DNA of 64,000 bases from Kuschelorhynchus macadamiae (GCA_030620095.1 JAUTXW010002397.1:215001-279000); one strand, 5' to 3'. Shown: positions 10,480 to 21,957, numbered from the stretch's first letter. Made by a program: numbers and translations. Notes: generated from the letters alone by a model not told the origin.

Positions 10480-11690
10480 ATTGACAAACACTTAAAGACT
10501 AATGAATCGATGGCGGATTGTTTTCGAGGTGGATGATGGTTTTCTGTAAACAGTGTGACCTAGGGTGCCATTCTCTTTCATTTATATTATCACATCAAGG
10601 CAGGGAGTGGCACCATCTGACTCAATTTTCATAGTGAATTTCATATTAGAATGCGGTTAGTTTAGATGATCTAAAAATATAGTTAAATTTTCTTCACCAG
10701 GAAAGCATGATAATTTACATATCTAAACCAAAATTTAGATTGTAAAGAAGCAGAGCTTAAAGCAATTTCCTCAAAAGCCTCCATAAAGATGTTCGCGACC
10801 ACAGGAGATAGCGGAGATCCCATGGCGGCACCCGAGGTTTGCTCATAAAAGTGCCCATTAAAAATTAAATAAATGGACGTGAAGCATTCTTTTATCATTT
10901 CAATAAAGATTGAATTAGGCTTTTTATTCTAAAATATGTCAGAAATTATAGAAATTTTCTAGGAAAGTTTGAGAGTTTTTGATAAGAATAGATCGTTTGT
11001 GAAGGCTTTATAAGAGATTGGCTAAATATTTAGACGATGGGACGTAATGATACATTAGCTTTATGTATTTTTACAAGTCCGTAAAATCGAGGAATCTTTG
11101 ATCCGTTTGGCTTCAATTTCTTCTTCTCTAAATCTTGCCAATTCAGGACATTAATAAGACTGCAAATTTTCCTTTTAATTTTCTTAGTTGGATCCGTTGG
11201 TTTTGTCCTATAACTGTCACCTTGATGTAATGTCTCTATTTTCTCCACGTAGTTGTTCTTGCCCATGACCACCGTTGCATTTTTTTATCTGCAAGTATAA
11301 TTATAACATATTCTTTATCATCAATCTGGTCATATGACTGTTCTTTGTGCTGCTGATAAGTTGGATTTTAGTGGGTTAGAGCTGAGAAGAATTTTTACTA
11401 TTTCGTTTCGAACCGCATCTGCCTGTTCTTATGGATGCTGTCCTCTAGTATGTCCTCTACTGGAGCGATTCTTGGAGCCGTTGCAGAATTATACCCCGTA
11501 GAGAAAATAGATTCTTCTGCTTTTTTTAATGAAATAGAGGACAAATTGATTACCGTATTCTGTAATGGCTGTACTGGCTGGTGTTTGCTGCGCAGAGTTT
11601 CGAACTTCTGTTGTTTTGCTGTCAGTTGCTGGTAAACCTTTTCTGCTTGCTGGAAGGTGATTTTGTCCAACGTTGTAAATAAATTGCGTC
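10480..11690 (-). pseudogene. Penelope-like reverse transcriptase remnant
   Basis: Minus-strand blocks in the order expected for Penelope RT: a leader with STGYNSATAPRIAPVEDI (11.40-11.67 kb), IPRFYGLVKIHKANVSLRPI (11.03-11.10 kb), EQTSGAAMGSPLSPVVANIF with FWFRYVNYH (10.69-10.87 kb), then FTMKIESDGATPCLDVII and GTLGHTVYRKP (10.53-10.64 kb). The catalytic YVDD is degraded to YVNY, and stops and shifts separate the blocks. Penelope RTs are relatives of telomerase that copy the element RNA at the target. Family assignment is firm; the copy is dead. Confidence 0.85.
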
Positions 11691-11796
11691 GAAGCTAATT
11701 TAAAGTGTGCCTGTAGAAGTTTACGAATCACGACGAGTAGCTTTGATCCTCTTTCCTACGAGAGCCATGCTAGCGAGACTGTAAAAAGTTCCCTGA

Positions 11797-11905
11797 AGAT
11801 GCCTCGTGCAATCCCAAGCAAAACGTCGAAGAATGATTCCAATTTGACCCGGTCTAAACCTAAGAACCACGATTTCTTAATTGAATCCAGCCGTGAAAGC
11901 TTTCG
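11797..11905 (+). repeat. End repeat of the Penelope-like element (inverted partner at 8450-8560)
   Basis: Reads CTGAAGATGCCTCGTGCAAT, GCAAAACGTCGAAGAATGAT and CCCGGTCTAAACCTAAGAAC. The reverse complement matches 8450-8560 and, with differing decay, copies near 31 kb and 42.3 kb. Confidence 0.7.
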
Positions 11906-12284
11906 TACTATGTCGGATAAGAAGTTTTTCAGCTATACCACGAAGAAACCGATTGATAGATCGAAAGACAGGCCGATGAAATTGAGAAAACATGTTTTTT
12001 GGCATCGATGGTCCCAAAAACATGAGAACTGTAAAAACATGGGTAGGTCATTTTTTTCACTGTTACAATATTTCCCTTTTACGACGGAAGTAATAAGCCA
12101 AAGGGACCTTTTTTGCTTCGAGATTTACAAGAGATGACTAGGTGATATTTTAAGTTTTTTTAGGTGCCATACCTATTAATAATATAGTAGAACCTCATTA
12201 ATCCGAACCAATGAAAACCAGGGAGATTTGAATTAGCGAAAAATTCGGACTACCGAAACATATTTATTTTAAACATTTCAATAT

Positions 12285-12570
12285 ATACAAAATGCAATAC
12301 TATTTATTTAAAGAAACTTGTGATTTTAGTTCGTTTTACAAAATGCAGTACGATAATTTTTTAAATAAACTTTCGGTTTTCGCTTAACAAAATGCAATAC
12401 AACTACATATTTTTTAAAAGTAAACTTGTGATTTTCGCTTGCTAACAAAACATACTTAACTAAAACTATTTTTAAAATAAACTTGGGATTTTCGCCTATT
12501 TAACAAAATGCAGTAACATTATGTAAAACTATTGCTTATTGAAGAAACTTGTTATTTTTGTTTGTTTAAT
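12285..12570. repeat. Imperfect tandem repeats, five units of about 50-58 bp
   Basis: The unit wording ACAAAATGCAATAC, then AACTTGTGATTTTCG, starts at about 12287, 12338, 12387, 12445 (degenerate) and 12502. They lie between the Tigger-like terminus and the transposase stop, so they are subterminal in the element. Confidence 0.7.
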
Positions 12571-12831
12571 ATTTTTTTGATTCATCAAGAAAGCACTCTC
12601 TTTTAATCTTTGCAGCACTAAAATGTCATTTAGAGGAAAGTCGTTTTCTTCCGCCCACTTCAGGACCATATTTAAACTTTTAATCGCGTCTTAATTTTTG
12701 ACAGTCTTCAAATGACTGATTTCCTGCAGTTGTTCGTCGTCACTAATTTCCGCCGCACTATCTTCAAGGGGCAATAAAGATTCGACGTTTTTAATCCAAC
12801 CCTTAAATTCTTTGTCAATCAGTTTTTCTTG

Positions 12832-13250
12832 TTATAAAGAACTCAGCATATCTGAGACAACAGCTAATTCTTCTGGAATTTCCAATATTTTTTGCCTCAC
12901 TAAACTTAGCGGTATCAAATCATCAGGATCGTCATCTGACTCCAAATTATTCTCTGTTTCACTGGGAAGAATTTTGCTCCAGCATTTTTTTACAACATGT
13001 GGGGAAACTTTCTCCCATGCGTTATGCAGTCGGCAAAAGCAATTTACAAACGTCTTTTTCCTCACTGGAAAGAATGGGTGCTAAAAAACTCTTCCTATAA
13101 AATAGCTTTGTCAAGCGAATGGCGTTTTGGTCTAATGGTTGAATAAGCACAGTGCAATTCGGCGGCAAAAATGTGTTGTAATGCATCTTCAGTTACAAGT
13201 TCTTCTTGAGGTCCATGGGGGTAGATTTTTTTCTTTTAAGTAACTTCTGA
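12832..13250 (-). pseudogene. Tigger/pogo transposase, C-terminal part
   Basis: The minus strand reads LPPNCTVLIQPLDQNAIR then LFYRKSFL in one frame, followed, after a break, by a 77-residue frame with the conserved AWEKVSPHVVKKCWSKILPS. The QP.DQ segment precedes the last catalytic acid in Tigger/CENP-B DDE domains, and AW..V....+.CW.+..P is the usual tail. The N-terminal DNA-binding helix-turn-helix domains are absent. Confidence 0.75.
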
Positions 13251-13465
13251 CCTGCCGGACGAATGAGTGGTAAAACCATTCCTAGAATATAGCAGTGGTC
13301 ATCTATTTATGTTATATTCTACGGGAAGTGATGCATTTTTAAACGCATAGCATCTCAAAAACCGTAAAAGATACGAGGTTGGTTAAATTAGGGCAAAGTT
13401 CAGCAATTTAATGTCGAATAAAGTATGCTTTCTGAACTGCCAATGATATACCTTCGAATTTGTAA

Positions 13466-13524
13466 CACCTTGTATAGTTTACTTAATCTTAGAGAAATTT
13501 AACTAGTAACAACTATACAAGGTG
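13466..13524. repeat. Short perfect inverted repeat (12-bp arms)
   Basis: CACCTTGTATAG (13466-13477) pairs with CTATACAAGGTG (13513-13524) across a 35-bp loop. CACC-TGTATA is a common terminal wording of insect mini-elements, so it may be a tiny or solo inverted-repeat element. Confidence 0.5.
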
Positions 13525-13529
13525 CATAT

Positions 13530-16500
13530 GGCAAAATTTTGGATGGTTTAGCACTCCATGTAATTCAGATTGTACTAAAAAAAATATCTCTTCGTTTTAT
13601 AACAATCGAGTAAAGTAGTATATAGATTACATATGTACATATAAAAATTGTCGTTTTCACTTTCCTCGATAAAACAAAAGGTTCGAAAAAAAGGTTGAGG
13701 TCAGAGTCCCCACAGCTTTGTTTTATCCAGTTACGGATGTTCTTTCATAATGAATTATTTATTATATTTCAATTTAAAATATTACATCTTGTATAATAAG
13801 TAAAATTACGAAATAACTTTATGCCAAGATTCGTTGACTTTATTAAAAATAATTTTTACCTAAGCAATTTTGAGGGGAAAGCCAGTTTATTAATTTTTTA
13901 AGCTTGCGACCGATAAAGGTGTAGTAGTTACTTTACCGGGTTTTGGCTCAAAAACTTTGATTTTTAGCACAACATTCACCCTACTTAAGTTAGTTAAGAT
14001 ATTAGTTTGTGTTTAAAATAATAGACACCCCAATTAGCTCAAACCCTAATCTAGGACAAAAGACACATTTTTGCCCTCATTGGGTTTACTAAAATGGCGT
14101 TGTATCTGCACTATTTTTTTTAAGTATATAAAGATCACCTTCGTGAACCTGTGACGGTGTAACGTCATGCGTTATAGTCCGTCGGTTTAAGATATTGCCC
14201 GTATTAAGTCTATTGAAGTAAATATACTGAATATTAAACAATTTAAATACAAATTGTTGTTTCTACGTAATTATATTACGCGTATTAAACTTCCAGACTA
14301 GATCCAGTTAAGCATACAGTTGTGCGTAAATATGCTAATTATTGTGTTTAGTTAAGTTACTATATTGTATAAGCATTTATTTGCCGCTGAGGTGAATTCT
14401 AATATTTTCGTGTTTCGTTACTTGGATTTTTTGGTTATTTACGATACTCCCTCGTATTCAGTATATTGCCCCCAGCCAATGAGCGATGTAACTTATTGTA
14501 GCGTCTAGTCTAGACTTTCTTTGTTCCTCTTTAGGTAAATGTAATAGTGCGTTCTTGTCGCACGCGTACGGCGCCGGCGTGGCATAGCGGTAGTTCATTG
14601 GAAAATACTCAGCATTGATCATTAATATTTAAACGGATTTCATGCAAATTATTATTATTATTTAAAATTCAATGTTAATATTTATATTGCTCTGATTAAG
14701 TGTGCTAATTCAATTTATCCTGTATATTTAAAGCTACAGATAGGGTTGCCACCTTTTTACAAATATAACGATTACAAATCACTACTTTAAAAAGCTCTCA
14801 TATAATCAGGATGATTTAAAATAAAGCCTAAACTATTATTTGAGATTAAACGGGGTTTCCTAAATAAAGTTGCCGATTGTAAGCAAAAAAAATATTTATA
14901 ACATGCTATTGCCTAATTAAATTTGAAGTAATATTTTTTATTAAATTTTGCATTTTATTTTTAAATTTAATTTGCCGACCACACTGTGCCGACCGCCTTC
15001 AGAAAAGTCCATTTTTCAATATATTGGATAGATCTTTGATAAAATGCATTATTAAAATCACTGTGTAGTTTTATTCTTGCTGGTCCCGTCAAGATGTTTC
15101 AATTTTGGTTTCAAAGCCATAAAAGTTGTTGTCACGGATAATCAGTGCAGTACCGTGCTGGAGGCTACTGCTGGTAATTTAATTACGGAAAATAAGTAAA
15201 AAAAAGACATTTTAGGGCAAAACAAGACAGAAGGACAATTTGTTTACTTTCGGTTTCCAAATGGGGCCAACAGATAGAGACATGCGTTGAGCCTAAACTA
15301 TGTTGAAGAAAAGGAACATTTTTTTTAAATTCCCTGTATCTCAACTAAAACGAATTGGTTTCGCGACAAGCAAGCCATTTTATCTTCAGACCTTTGTACA
15401 AGTCGATAGCCATTTTGACGGGTCAAACTCGTGTAATAAATCTATTAGTTTTTCACAGAGTTATATCAGTCAGGTAGTAAATTTAAATTTTTATTTTCAT
15501 AATTAATTATTATGATACATTTAAATGCTATGATTTAAAGAAAATTGAAAGTGTATTTTTATATTACGAGACCACGCCGTGCCATGCTGTGCTGACGCTA
15601 ATTTTTTTTTCTTTTCAGCTCTACACCGACTTTTGACTTGTGTCGATATTTACGACTTTTTCTTTCGACTTGATATTTTCTGTCCACATTCTTGTAATGT
15701 TCGATTTTTCTTGAGTTTTAAAAACTATTACTCTTAATTTAGGTTTGCCTAATAAATTGACCTCAAAATTTCACCTGTAAACTCAAGACAGAGCCGCCAA
15801 AAGAGCTGTCGTGATTAGACCATTTATTAAAAGGATAGCCTAGCTTGTCTATGTGCGAATATAGACCAGGGCGTTACAAGCGTATAGTTGCAAAAGGCTG
15901 CAACCCCCTCAAGCCCATGCTGCAACATGGGGGAATGAAAGTGTTATGCGGTCCCAATCCAGATCGCCATTGATAATGACAAATACTAGAATGCACAGGG
16001 AGCTATAATGTAAGTAATAATGTTTTGGTTGAGCGAATAAACCGTAGGGTAAAATAATCATATATTAACGCCACTGATTTTTTATTCGTATAAAAACTCG
16101 TAATTGTGTTCTAAGCCAAAAATATTTAAGTGAATTATCTATTAAATTCGCTCAAATTTGAATATAGCAAATTATCTCATGAGTCCCATAGTAATACCCA
16201 CGGACTAAGTATCTTAATATTTTCATACCTTTCTCTTAAAAAAAATTAAAAAATTAATAGTATTTTCCCCAATTTGGGATAATATAGTATTATTATTAGG
16301 AACTACTAGTTCTAATAATCGAGTTGGGCTTGAAGCGGTCAAGGATTACACCTGCTTGAGGGCAACTCCTTGTATTTATAGAAATGTTACTTCCTATATT
16401 TTTTTACGCAGATTTTTTCCAGGGAACGCTAAATATCGACCACCTACAGTAAAGTGAACCATTCTGTTGACCGTGAAATTATTTAAACTGACGCGAATAT

Positions 16501-16630
16501 CCTGTAATTAAAAAACAATCGACTCAAACACTAATCAAGTAAAAAGAACCATTTACAACATTCAACTCTCTGTGCTACCTAGTATTTGTTACCACAAACA
16601 AAATTATTCTAACTTGTTCATAAGATGTGT
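13530..16630. other. No recognisable gene
   Basis: About 3 kb of AT-rich DNA. There is a small GC-rich patch at 14545-14600 and another at 15860-15985, neither matching an RNA gene I can fold with confidence. A plus-strand stretch at 15235-15480 has FYFRFPNGA-like wording recalling a THAP start, but no zinc ligands could be aligned. Confidence 0.35.
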
Positions 16631-16639
16631 TAGATAAAA

Positions 16640-18095
16640 TTGTTTTATTATTGTTGCAAAATTACAACATCAATAGATTTTTCATTTTAGTTTGGCAAGC
16701 ACAAAACTTAATAAATTGCATTCTTAGTAGTAATAAATAATAACAATTTAAGTAGGTGTAACTTAGGATAGTGTTGTATGTATTAAAGGTGGGCCTCCAA
16801 CCTGCTGTATTCTTTATTTGTTCTATACTTACACATGCTCTGTAAGCTGCAGAAGTTATTGCATGGCGCACGCTATGAGATGAGAATATGGATGTCTCTA
16901 TGCCTCCTAAAGATAATGTTTTCTTGATACAACGGTTAATAGTCTGTGAAGTAATTCTCTATAGTGGATGCCACACCCAAGTCAGGTCTTGGTTTAAAGT
17001 AAGGAAAAATGAGTATAAGTTGTATTCTACTAGATATGTTTAATCTGTCAGAAACTTTAACTTCAATTTTATCTTCAAATATTCTATTATTCTCAATTTT
17101 TATGAGATAGAGGCTGCACTCTGCTGGCAGATGTAAACCCCATAAGAGCAACGAGTCTATTTGAATTCTCTATACTTAACGTTTCTATGGAATTCCATTT
17201 TTCTAAATGTCTTAAAATTCGTTCGTGATTCCACGTGAATGCATATTTAGGGTTTGGCGGACGAATATTATAAAATACCTATCTATTCATTTATTATTTT
17301 TACGTCATTACGGTCTATGGTAGTAAATGTCAAATTAAAAGACGATCTGTAGGAATTTAATAAGAAGGAATTTCCATTGTTTAAAATTTCCATTAAAAAA
17401 GAAAGTATGTTTGCCAAATCTATTCATAAGGATTTACTTGCTGGCATATACAAAAGTCCTAGAATGTTTTAAGGCAAGTCGAATACTGTTTCAGGGTTAC
17501 TTCTGCTAGGGAAGATATGATTACATTTATTGCAGTTCCTGGTACACCTTTTCTTAAAACAGACCACGGAACAATTTCGCAGTTGAAATCTCCTTGTAGA
17601 GTGAATGTCTCTCCCTCTTTCTTCTCACCATTGGCACAATTCCTTTGTGGCCATATTTAGACATGGATATTTAATACTTCCTCCTCGATTAACACAGGAA
17701 ATTGCTGTTTGATTTCAATAATAAGTTACTTTTATGTTTTGCAAAAGAATTTAATGAATAGTATGCAGCTCTGATCTCTTAATAATTTATATGCAACTTT
17801 GGTCTCAAAAAACCACCGCAGCTAGTTTACCCACAAAAAACTCCACAACCCCTGTTAAGGTTTCCGAGAATATTTCACAGAAAACATTGTTGGATCTATA
17901 TCCTGACCTAATCCAATATGTTTGTACCGCCAGACTAGTTCCGGTAATAATGAATCAGGACTACAATTTTTTTTGTTAATTTAGACAATTATCTTTTAGA
18001 GAAATATGTTTTATTGTTTCAAAAGGTTTGACATGTACAAAAACCATACGTTGTAGCTGTATATGCAGCTACAAGTTTACCTATTAATTCAATGA
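16640..18095 (-). pseudogene. DIRS-like tyrosine recombinase (YR) copy 1, degenerate
   Basis: The minus-strand end carries MRHAITSAAYRACVSIEQIK and NTAGW, the HxxR-containing box of DIRS-type tyrosine recombinases. The rest aligns at nucleotide level with the plus-strand copy at 48.36-50.53 kb, including the RT tail wording near 18.05 kb. Compared with copy 2 it has lost the segment coding FFKFYNNAV, so the nucleophilic Tyr is missing. Its sequence at 17748-17759 is the uninterrupted target site of the element inserted in copy 2. Other stops and shifts show it is dead. Confidence 0.75.
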
Positions 18096-18224
18096 GAAGC
18101 AATGGTTGCTGGGTGTAACAAATTGAATCTAACCAATATATAGTTAAATACACACAAGTACGGAAAATGATACTTTCCGCACGTGATGGCAGTTGCACAT
18201 GCGACCGTAGGTGGAAAAAGGTAC

Positions 18225-18345
18225 AACATTTTTTCTACTTGCGTAAAAATAGGCTTGTTTTTATTAAATTTTTGTATTTTTTGGGTAAAATAATTAGAAA
18301 TGTTGGCATAAATACCTTCGGGAAAATAACTAGTAATATAATTCT
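18225..18345 (+). pseudogene. Crypton-like recombinase fragment
   Basis: The plus strand reads FFYLRKNRLVF... and NVGINTFGKITSNI. A GxNTxGKxPSxIA segment occurs in insect Crypton/KIAA1958-type tyrosine recombinases, and a second damaged copy of the same segment (NTFGKILSNI) occurs at 19.28-19.31 kb. Short, and the family call is tentative. Confidence 0.35.
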
Positions 18346-18929
18346 TTTACGCCCGCTAAAACTGTTCCAAATAATACTTTCTCTTTTATCTATATATTTA
18401 AAACACTAAGCCAGATTTTACTTTTTATTTTTACCAATTTACATGATTTTTTTTTAAATGATCGTCTGGATACACACACACACACCTTTCAACACTATTT
18501 TTTCTATAAAACCAATATGATTTCCTTCAATAACATTTCTGGACGATGTGGTGAATGCGCCCCATATCTCGCTGGAAAGTTTTATATTTAGTTATTATAG
18601 ACTACTTTCATTATTTTGTTGTTGTCGCTGTGGGACCAAAAATCACACGTCAAACAAAGCTAAATTTTTTAAATTTGTCTTTTTTGTGTCACGTTTGACT
18701 TTGAGATAGATTCCGAAAGCGAAGATTTAGAGCTTCCCGTAGAAAACTTTGTCGCTAAAAGAAGAGATATTCCTCGCTTACTTTTAAAAAATTTCCTTAC
18801 TCATCTTTTAAAAAGTTTTGTACTGTCCACGTCAAAGTTTTCAATGTTGAAGCTATCTTTAAAACTTCGTAAAAACGTACATTATAAACCGATATTACCA
18901 ATTTGTCTCATTTATTAAACGAGAATGGA

Positions 18930-19315
18930 TTCAGACCAAAAAGTTCAAGGTTTTAGAGAAGAATGATATCGACATATTTACTTAATGAATAAGATAATAG
19001 AAGTAATAATTCTTCGAATTGCTGAAGCTTGCGGCAGAGCAGAACTGGCTAGCTTGCTTGTGACCGACATCGAAGAAAGGGAAGATACACTGGTGGTAAA
19101 AATTCAAGAATAAAAAATAATTATTTAGGAAGTTTCGTAGTGTGTGATTCAAACAAGGACGAAGTAAGTTATATTAAACTCTACAGAAAATAGTCAGTCT
19201 AACTAACAAATACATCACACTAGCGGTTGTTTATTTCCTACCACAAAAGAGAGTGCTCGAGATAAATTGTTGGGAAAATACCTTCGGGAAAATACTAAGC
19301 AATATTGACGATATT
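18930..19315 (+). pseudogene. Crypton-like tyrosine recombinase remnant
   Basis: The plus strand reads AEACGRAELASLLVTDIEER and DTLVVKIQE, resembling the first-arginine box of Crypton/KIAA1958-type recombinases (GACRxxELxxLxxxDIExxGDxLxVxIPxTKT). It later reads ENTFGKILSNI. Stops interrupt it, and the hAT element at 19333 sits immediately after it. Confidence 0.4.
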
Positions 19316-19332
19316 TATATATTATATATTAT

Positions 19333-21729
19333 CAGGGGCGTGCAGTCCATGGAAGCAAGGGAAGCAGTGCTTCTCCAAAAAAATTACACAATATGTTCTA
19401 AAATGTAATTTTTGAAATAGGAAACCATTAATTTAGTTCATATTAAAAATGCTAAAATATTATCTTATCAAGCCCATAATAAATGCGGCCTTCACTCCGA
19501 CCGAGCTGCAATAGAAAATTGATTAGAACCTATGCGGGCCGCTAGCTTCTCTGCAGCCAAGTCCTGTATGCTTGATTTCCTGTGAATCGAGCCAGAGGTT
19601 GTTGAACTTTCCACCGAGTGTTTGCAATTTTTAGCGTTTCAGTCGCGTGCTTTAAGTAGGTGCGGAAGCTATCGTTGGAGTAGGTTCTTTGTTTGAACGG
19701 ATATCCATGTGTTGTGTGATACGTACGTCGCGTTGTGCATGGTTCGATATAGAAGACAATAATACGGACGTGGATATGCTGTAGGTAATAACGTTAAAAA
19801 TGTTGGAGAATTTAGTAAGAAGAGTGTGTGTGAATGTGTGGTGTGTGTCTTAATAATAAAAGGATTTTCAAGATTAACCTTCCCTGATAAGCTTCGAATA
19901 ATTTCCAAAGGAAAGGGTAAACCTCCTATGAAAAATTTAACCACAAAAATGAAAAACTGTATTACACATTTGTATCCAGAAAAACAATACAAACAATTTA
20001 AATGGCTAAAAGGGTGTGAAAATATAAATGAATTATTTTGTTGGCCATGTTTACTTTTTGAAAATGACAAAGGTCTCTGGAATAAAACTGATTTTTCCAA
20101 TTTACACAATTTCCATAAAGCTGTAAAAAGACACATTATGTCCAAAGCGCATTTGCAGGCCGACATAAAAGAAAAAGTCTTCGGCAAAACCACAATTGAA
20201 CACACCCTTAATAAACGGTTGGAAATTAGTCACCGCCAACACAATGAAAAGAAATAGTCGATAAAAATAGGCAAATATTAAGAAGACTTATCGATGTTGT
20301 TTGTTTTCTCGGACAGCACGAATTGAGATTTAGAGGTCATGACGAAACAAAGGTTTCTTCAAATAGAGGAAATTTTCAAGATTTACTTAATTTAATGGCT
20401 AAATATGATGATTGCTTAAAAAATCATTTAGAGCAGTCTAGCGTTTTTCGCGGAACGTCGAATCGAATCCAGAATGATTTAATTTCCGCTGTTGCAACCA
20501 TTATTCTAAAAATAATTAAGCAGGAGATTGGCGAGGCGTGGTTCATTGCTATTGTTCTGGACGAAACAACTGATATCACTAATTTTAGCCAATTGTCTAT
20601 CGTAATACGTTACGTTAAAACAGACGGAAGTGTTCAAGAGCGATTTTTAGGTTTTAAGAATATGTCCGAAAATCGTACAGCAGATGCATTATATATCGTA
20701 GTTTATAACGTTACTAAAGAAATTAATGGAGATAAAAAATTAGTTGCTCAAAGCTATGATGGAGCTGCAGTGACGCCAGGACAATTAGGGGGTCAGCAAG
20801 CTAAAGTTTGAGAAACTTTCCCAAGTGCTATGTTTGTCCATTGTTTTGCTCATAAATTAGATTTAGTTTTATCCCAGTCCATCAATCACTTTAAAGAGTG
20901 TAAAGTATTTTTCGTTACTTTAAGTGGCATGGCTGCTTTTTTTCAAGTCAACAAAACGTACACAAGCTTTGGACTCCATTGTCCACAAACGATTGCCTAA
21001 AGTAGCTCCTACTAGGTGGAACCATAATGGAAGACTTATGTTAACAGTATCTGAAAATCGTGAATCAGTGATTGAACTATTTGAGAATATAATAGAAAAT
21101 AATAAAACGTGGGACTCAGAAGCAATAAATAGTTCGAGAGGGTTTCTGGACTGTTTAAAACGAGATTTTAATTAATTATTTGTTGAACATATTTTCAGAA
21201 ATATTTCCAATCTCGGACAATGTTTTTGATATATTACAAACTAAAACAAATGATATTGCTTTTTGCATAAAAAAAGTGGATGATTTTAAGTCTATGTTAA
21301 GCCAAAAAAAAGATGACTGACCTATTTTGGGAGAAAATGATGACGTTAAATGTAGAGCCACAAGCCAAGCGTCTTCGAACAGACAAAGTGGGAGATGTTC
21401 AAACATCATACAGATGCCTCTTTTATGAAATAATCGATTAAATTCAGCAACAAATAAACTATAGATTTAGGTTTAAATGATGCAATTTTGATGCACACTT
21501 AAACGTATAAAAAATTTTGTGAGAAATTCAACGGGGCTAGAGAGACTTTCGCATACATCGCTGTTGTCCATTGAAAATAAACTTCTCCAAAATATGTAGG
21601 AGCATCAACGTTTTTATGATGACGTCATTGACGAATTTGCAAAAAATGATCGAAGAATCGAATTACATTACAAATAGGTAAGTTTCTAAAAATTGCTTCC
21701 CTTTCTTAAAATTTCACCGCACGCTCCTG
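19333..21729 (+). mobile_element. hAT transposon with perfect 8-bp target duplication
   Basis: The left end is CAGGGGCGTGCAGTCCATGG; the right end, reverse complemented, is CAGGAGCGTGCGGTG, and both termini carry AAGGGAAGC about 25 bp in. The flanks are TATATTAT on both sides (19325-19332 and 21730-21737), an exact 8-bp duplication as expected for hAT. The body of 2,397 bp carries a broken DUF4371/ZMYM1-type transposase on the plus strand. The insertion lies in an AT-rich simple repeat. Confidence 0.92.
19826..21677 (+). pseudogene. hAT transposase (TTF zinc finger, DUF4371, dimerisation tail), broken and internally deleted
   Basis: Segments in order: a TTF-type zinc finger around 19.97-20.17 kb (FKWLKGCENINELFCWPCLL, then HIMSKAH); the DUF4371 core at 20.32-20.81 kb with ETTDITNFSQLSIVIRYV and SYDGAAV; the linker with APTRWNHNGRL at 20.99-21.04 kb; and the tail at about 21.49-21.68 kb reading LKRIKNFVRNSTGLERLSH, then DEFAKNDRRIELHYK before a TAG. 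A stop near 20256, shifts near 20810, 20925 and 21170, and missing sequence around 21.43-21.49 kb disrupt it. The long antisense frame at 19669-20205 is a shadow. Confidence 0.88.
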
Positions 21730-21757
21730 TATATTATATTATATATTATATATTATG

Positions 21758-21789
<32 letters not shown>

Positions 21790-21957
21790 ATATATTATAT
21801 ATATATATATTATATATTATATATTATATATTATATATATATATTATATATTATATATTATATATATATATATTATATATTATATATTATATATTATATA
21901 TTATATATTATATATTATATATTATATATTATATATTATATATTATATTATATATTA
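21730..21957. repeat. AT-rich microsatellite, (TATAT)n/(ATATT)n mixture
   Basis: About 228 bp of TA and ATATT units. It contains the right copy of the hAT target duplication, and a short stretch of the same repeat precedes the element at 19314-19332. Confidence 0.95.

Larger units (their letters stand above)
8450..11905 (-). mobile_element. Penelope-like element with inverted ends, degenerate, carrying a nested insertion
   Basis: The two ends (about 8450-8560 and 11797-11905) are inverted copies of each other. Between them, in minus-strand order, are a Penelope-type RT (11.69-10.48 kb) and a GIY-YIG endonuclease (10.33-10.21 kb, continuing at 8.87-8.64 kb). Penelope-like elements are the class known to combine this RT with GIY-YIG and to have inverted or direct terminal repeats. 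The GIY-YIG coding region is split by a 1.33-kb TTAA-flanked insertion. The boundaries are approximate. Confidence 0.7.
12186..13260 (-). mobile_element. Tigger/pogo-like DNA transposon remnant
   Basis: The left end begins with AGTAGAACCTCATTAATCC, the typical terminal wording of Tigger-type elements. The minus strand at 12.83-13.25 kb carries the C-terminal part of a CENP-B/Tigger DDE transposase. The region between holds imperfect tandem repeats. The right terminus was not identified, so the element is probably truncated. Confidence 0.65.

Noticed and set aside
14545..14600. tRNA or SINE head (TGGCATAGCGG fits an A box)
   Set aside because: No B box follows at a proper distance and no cloverleaf can be drawn.
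15235..15480. THAP-domain exon
   Set aside because: RFPNGA-like wording only; the CxxC and CxxH zinc ligands could not be aligned in one frame.
15840..16000. Structured RNA gene in the GC-richer patch with GCTGCAACCCCCTC and GCTGCAACATGGGGG
   Set aside because: A few complementary words exist, but no consistent known RNA fold or promoter elements were found.
19669..20205. 178-codon minus-strand frame
   Set aside because: It is antisense to a recognisable hAT zinc finger and DUF4371 coding region, and has no similarity of its own that I can see.
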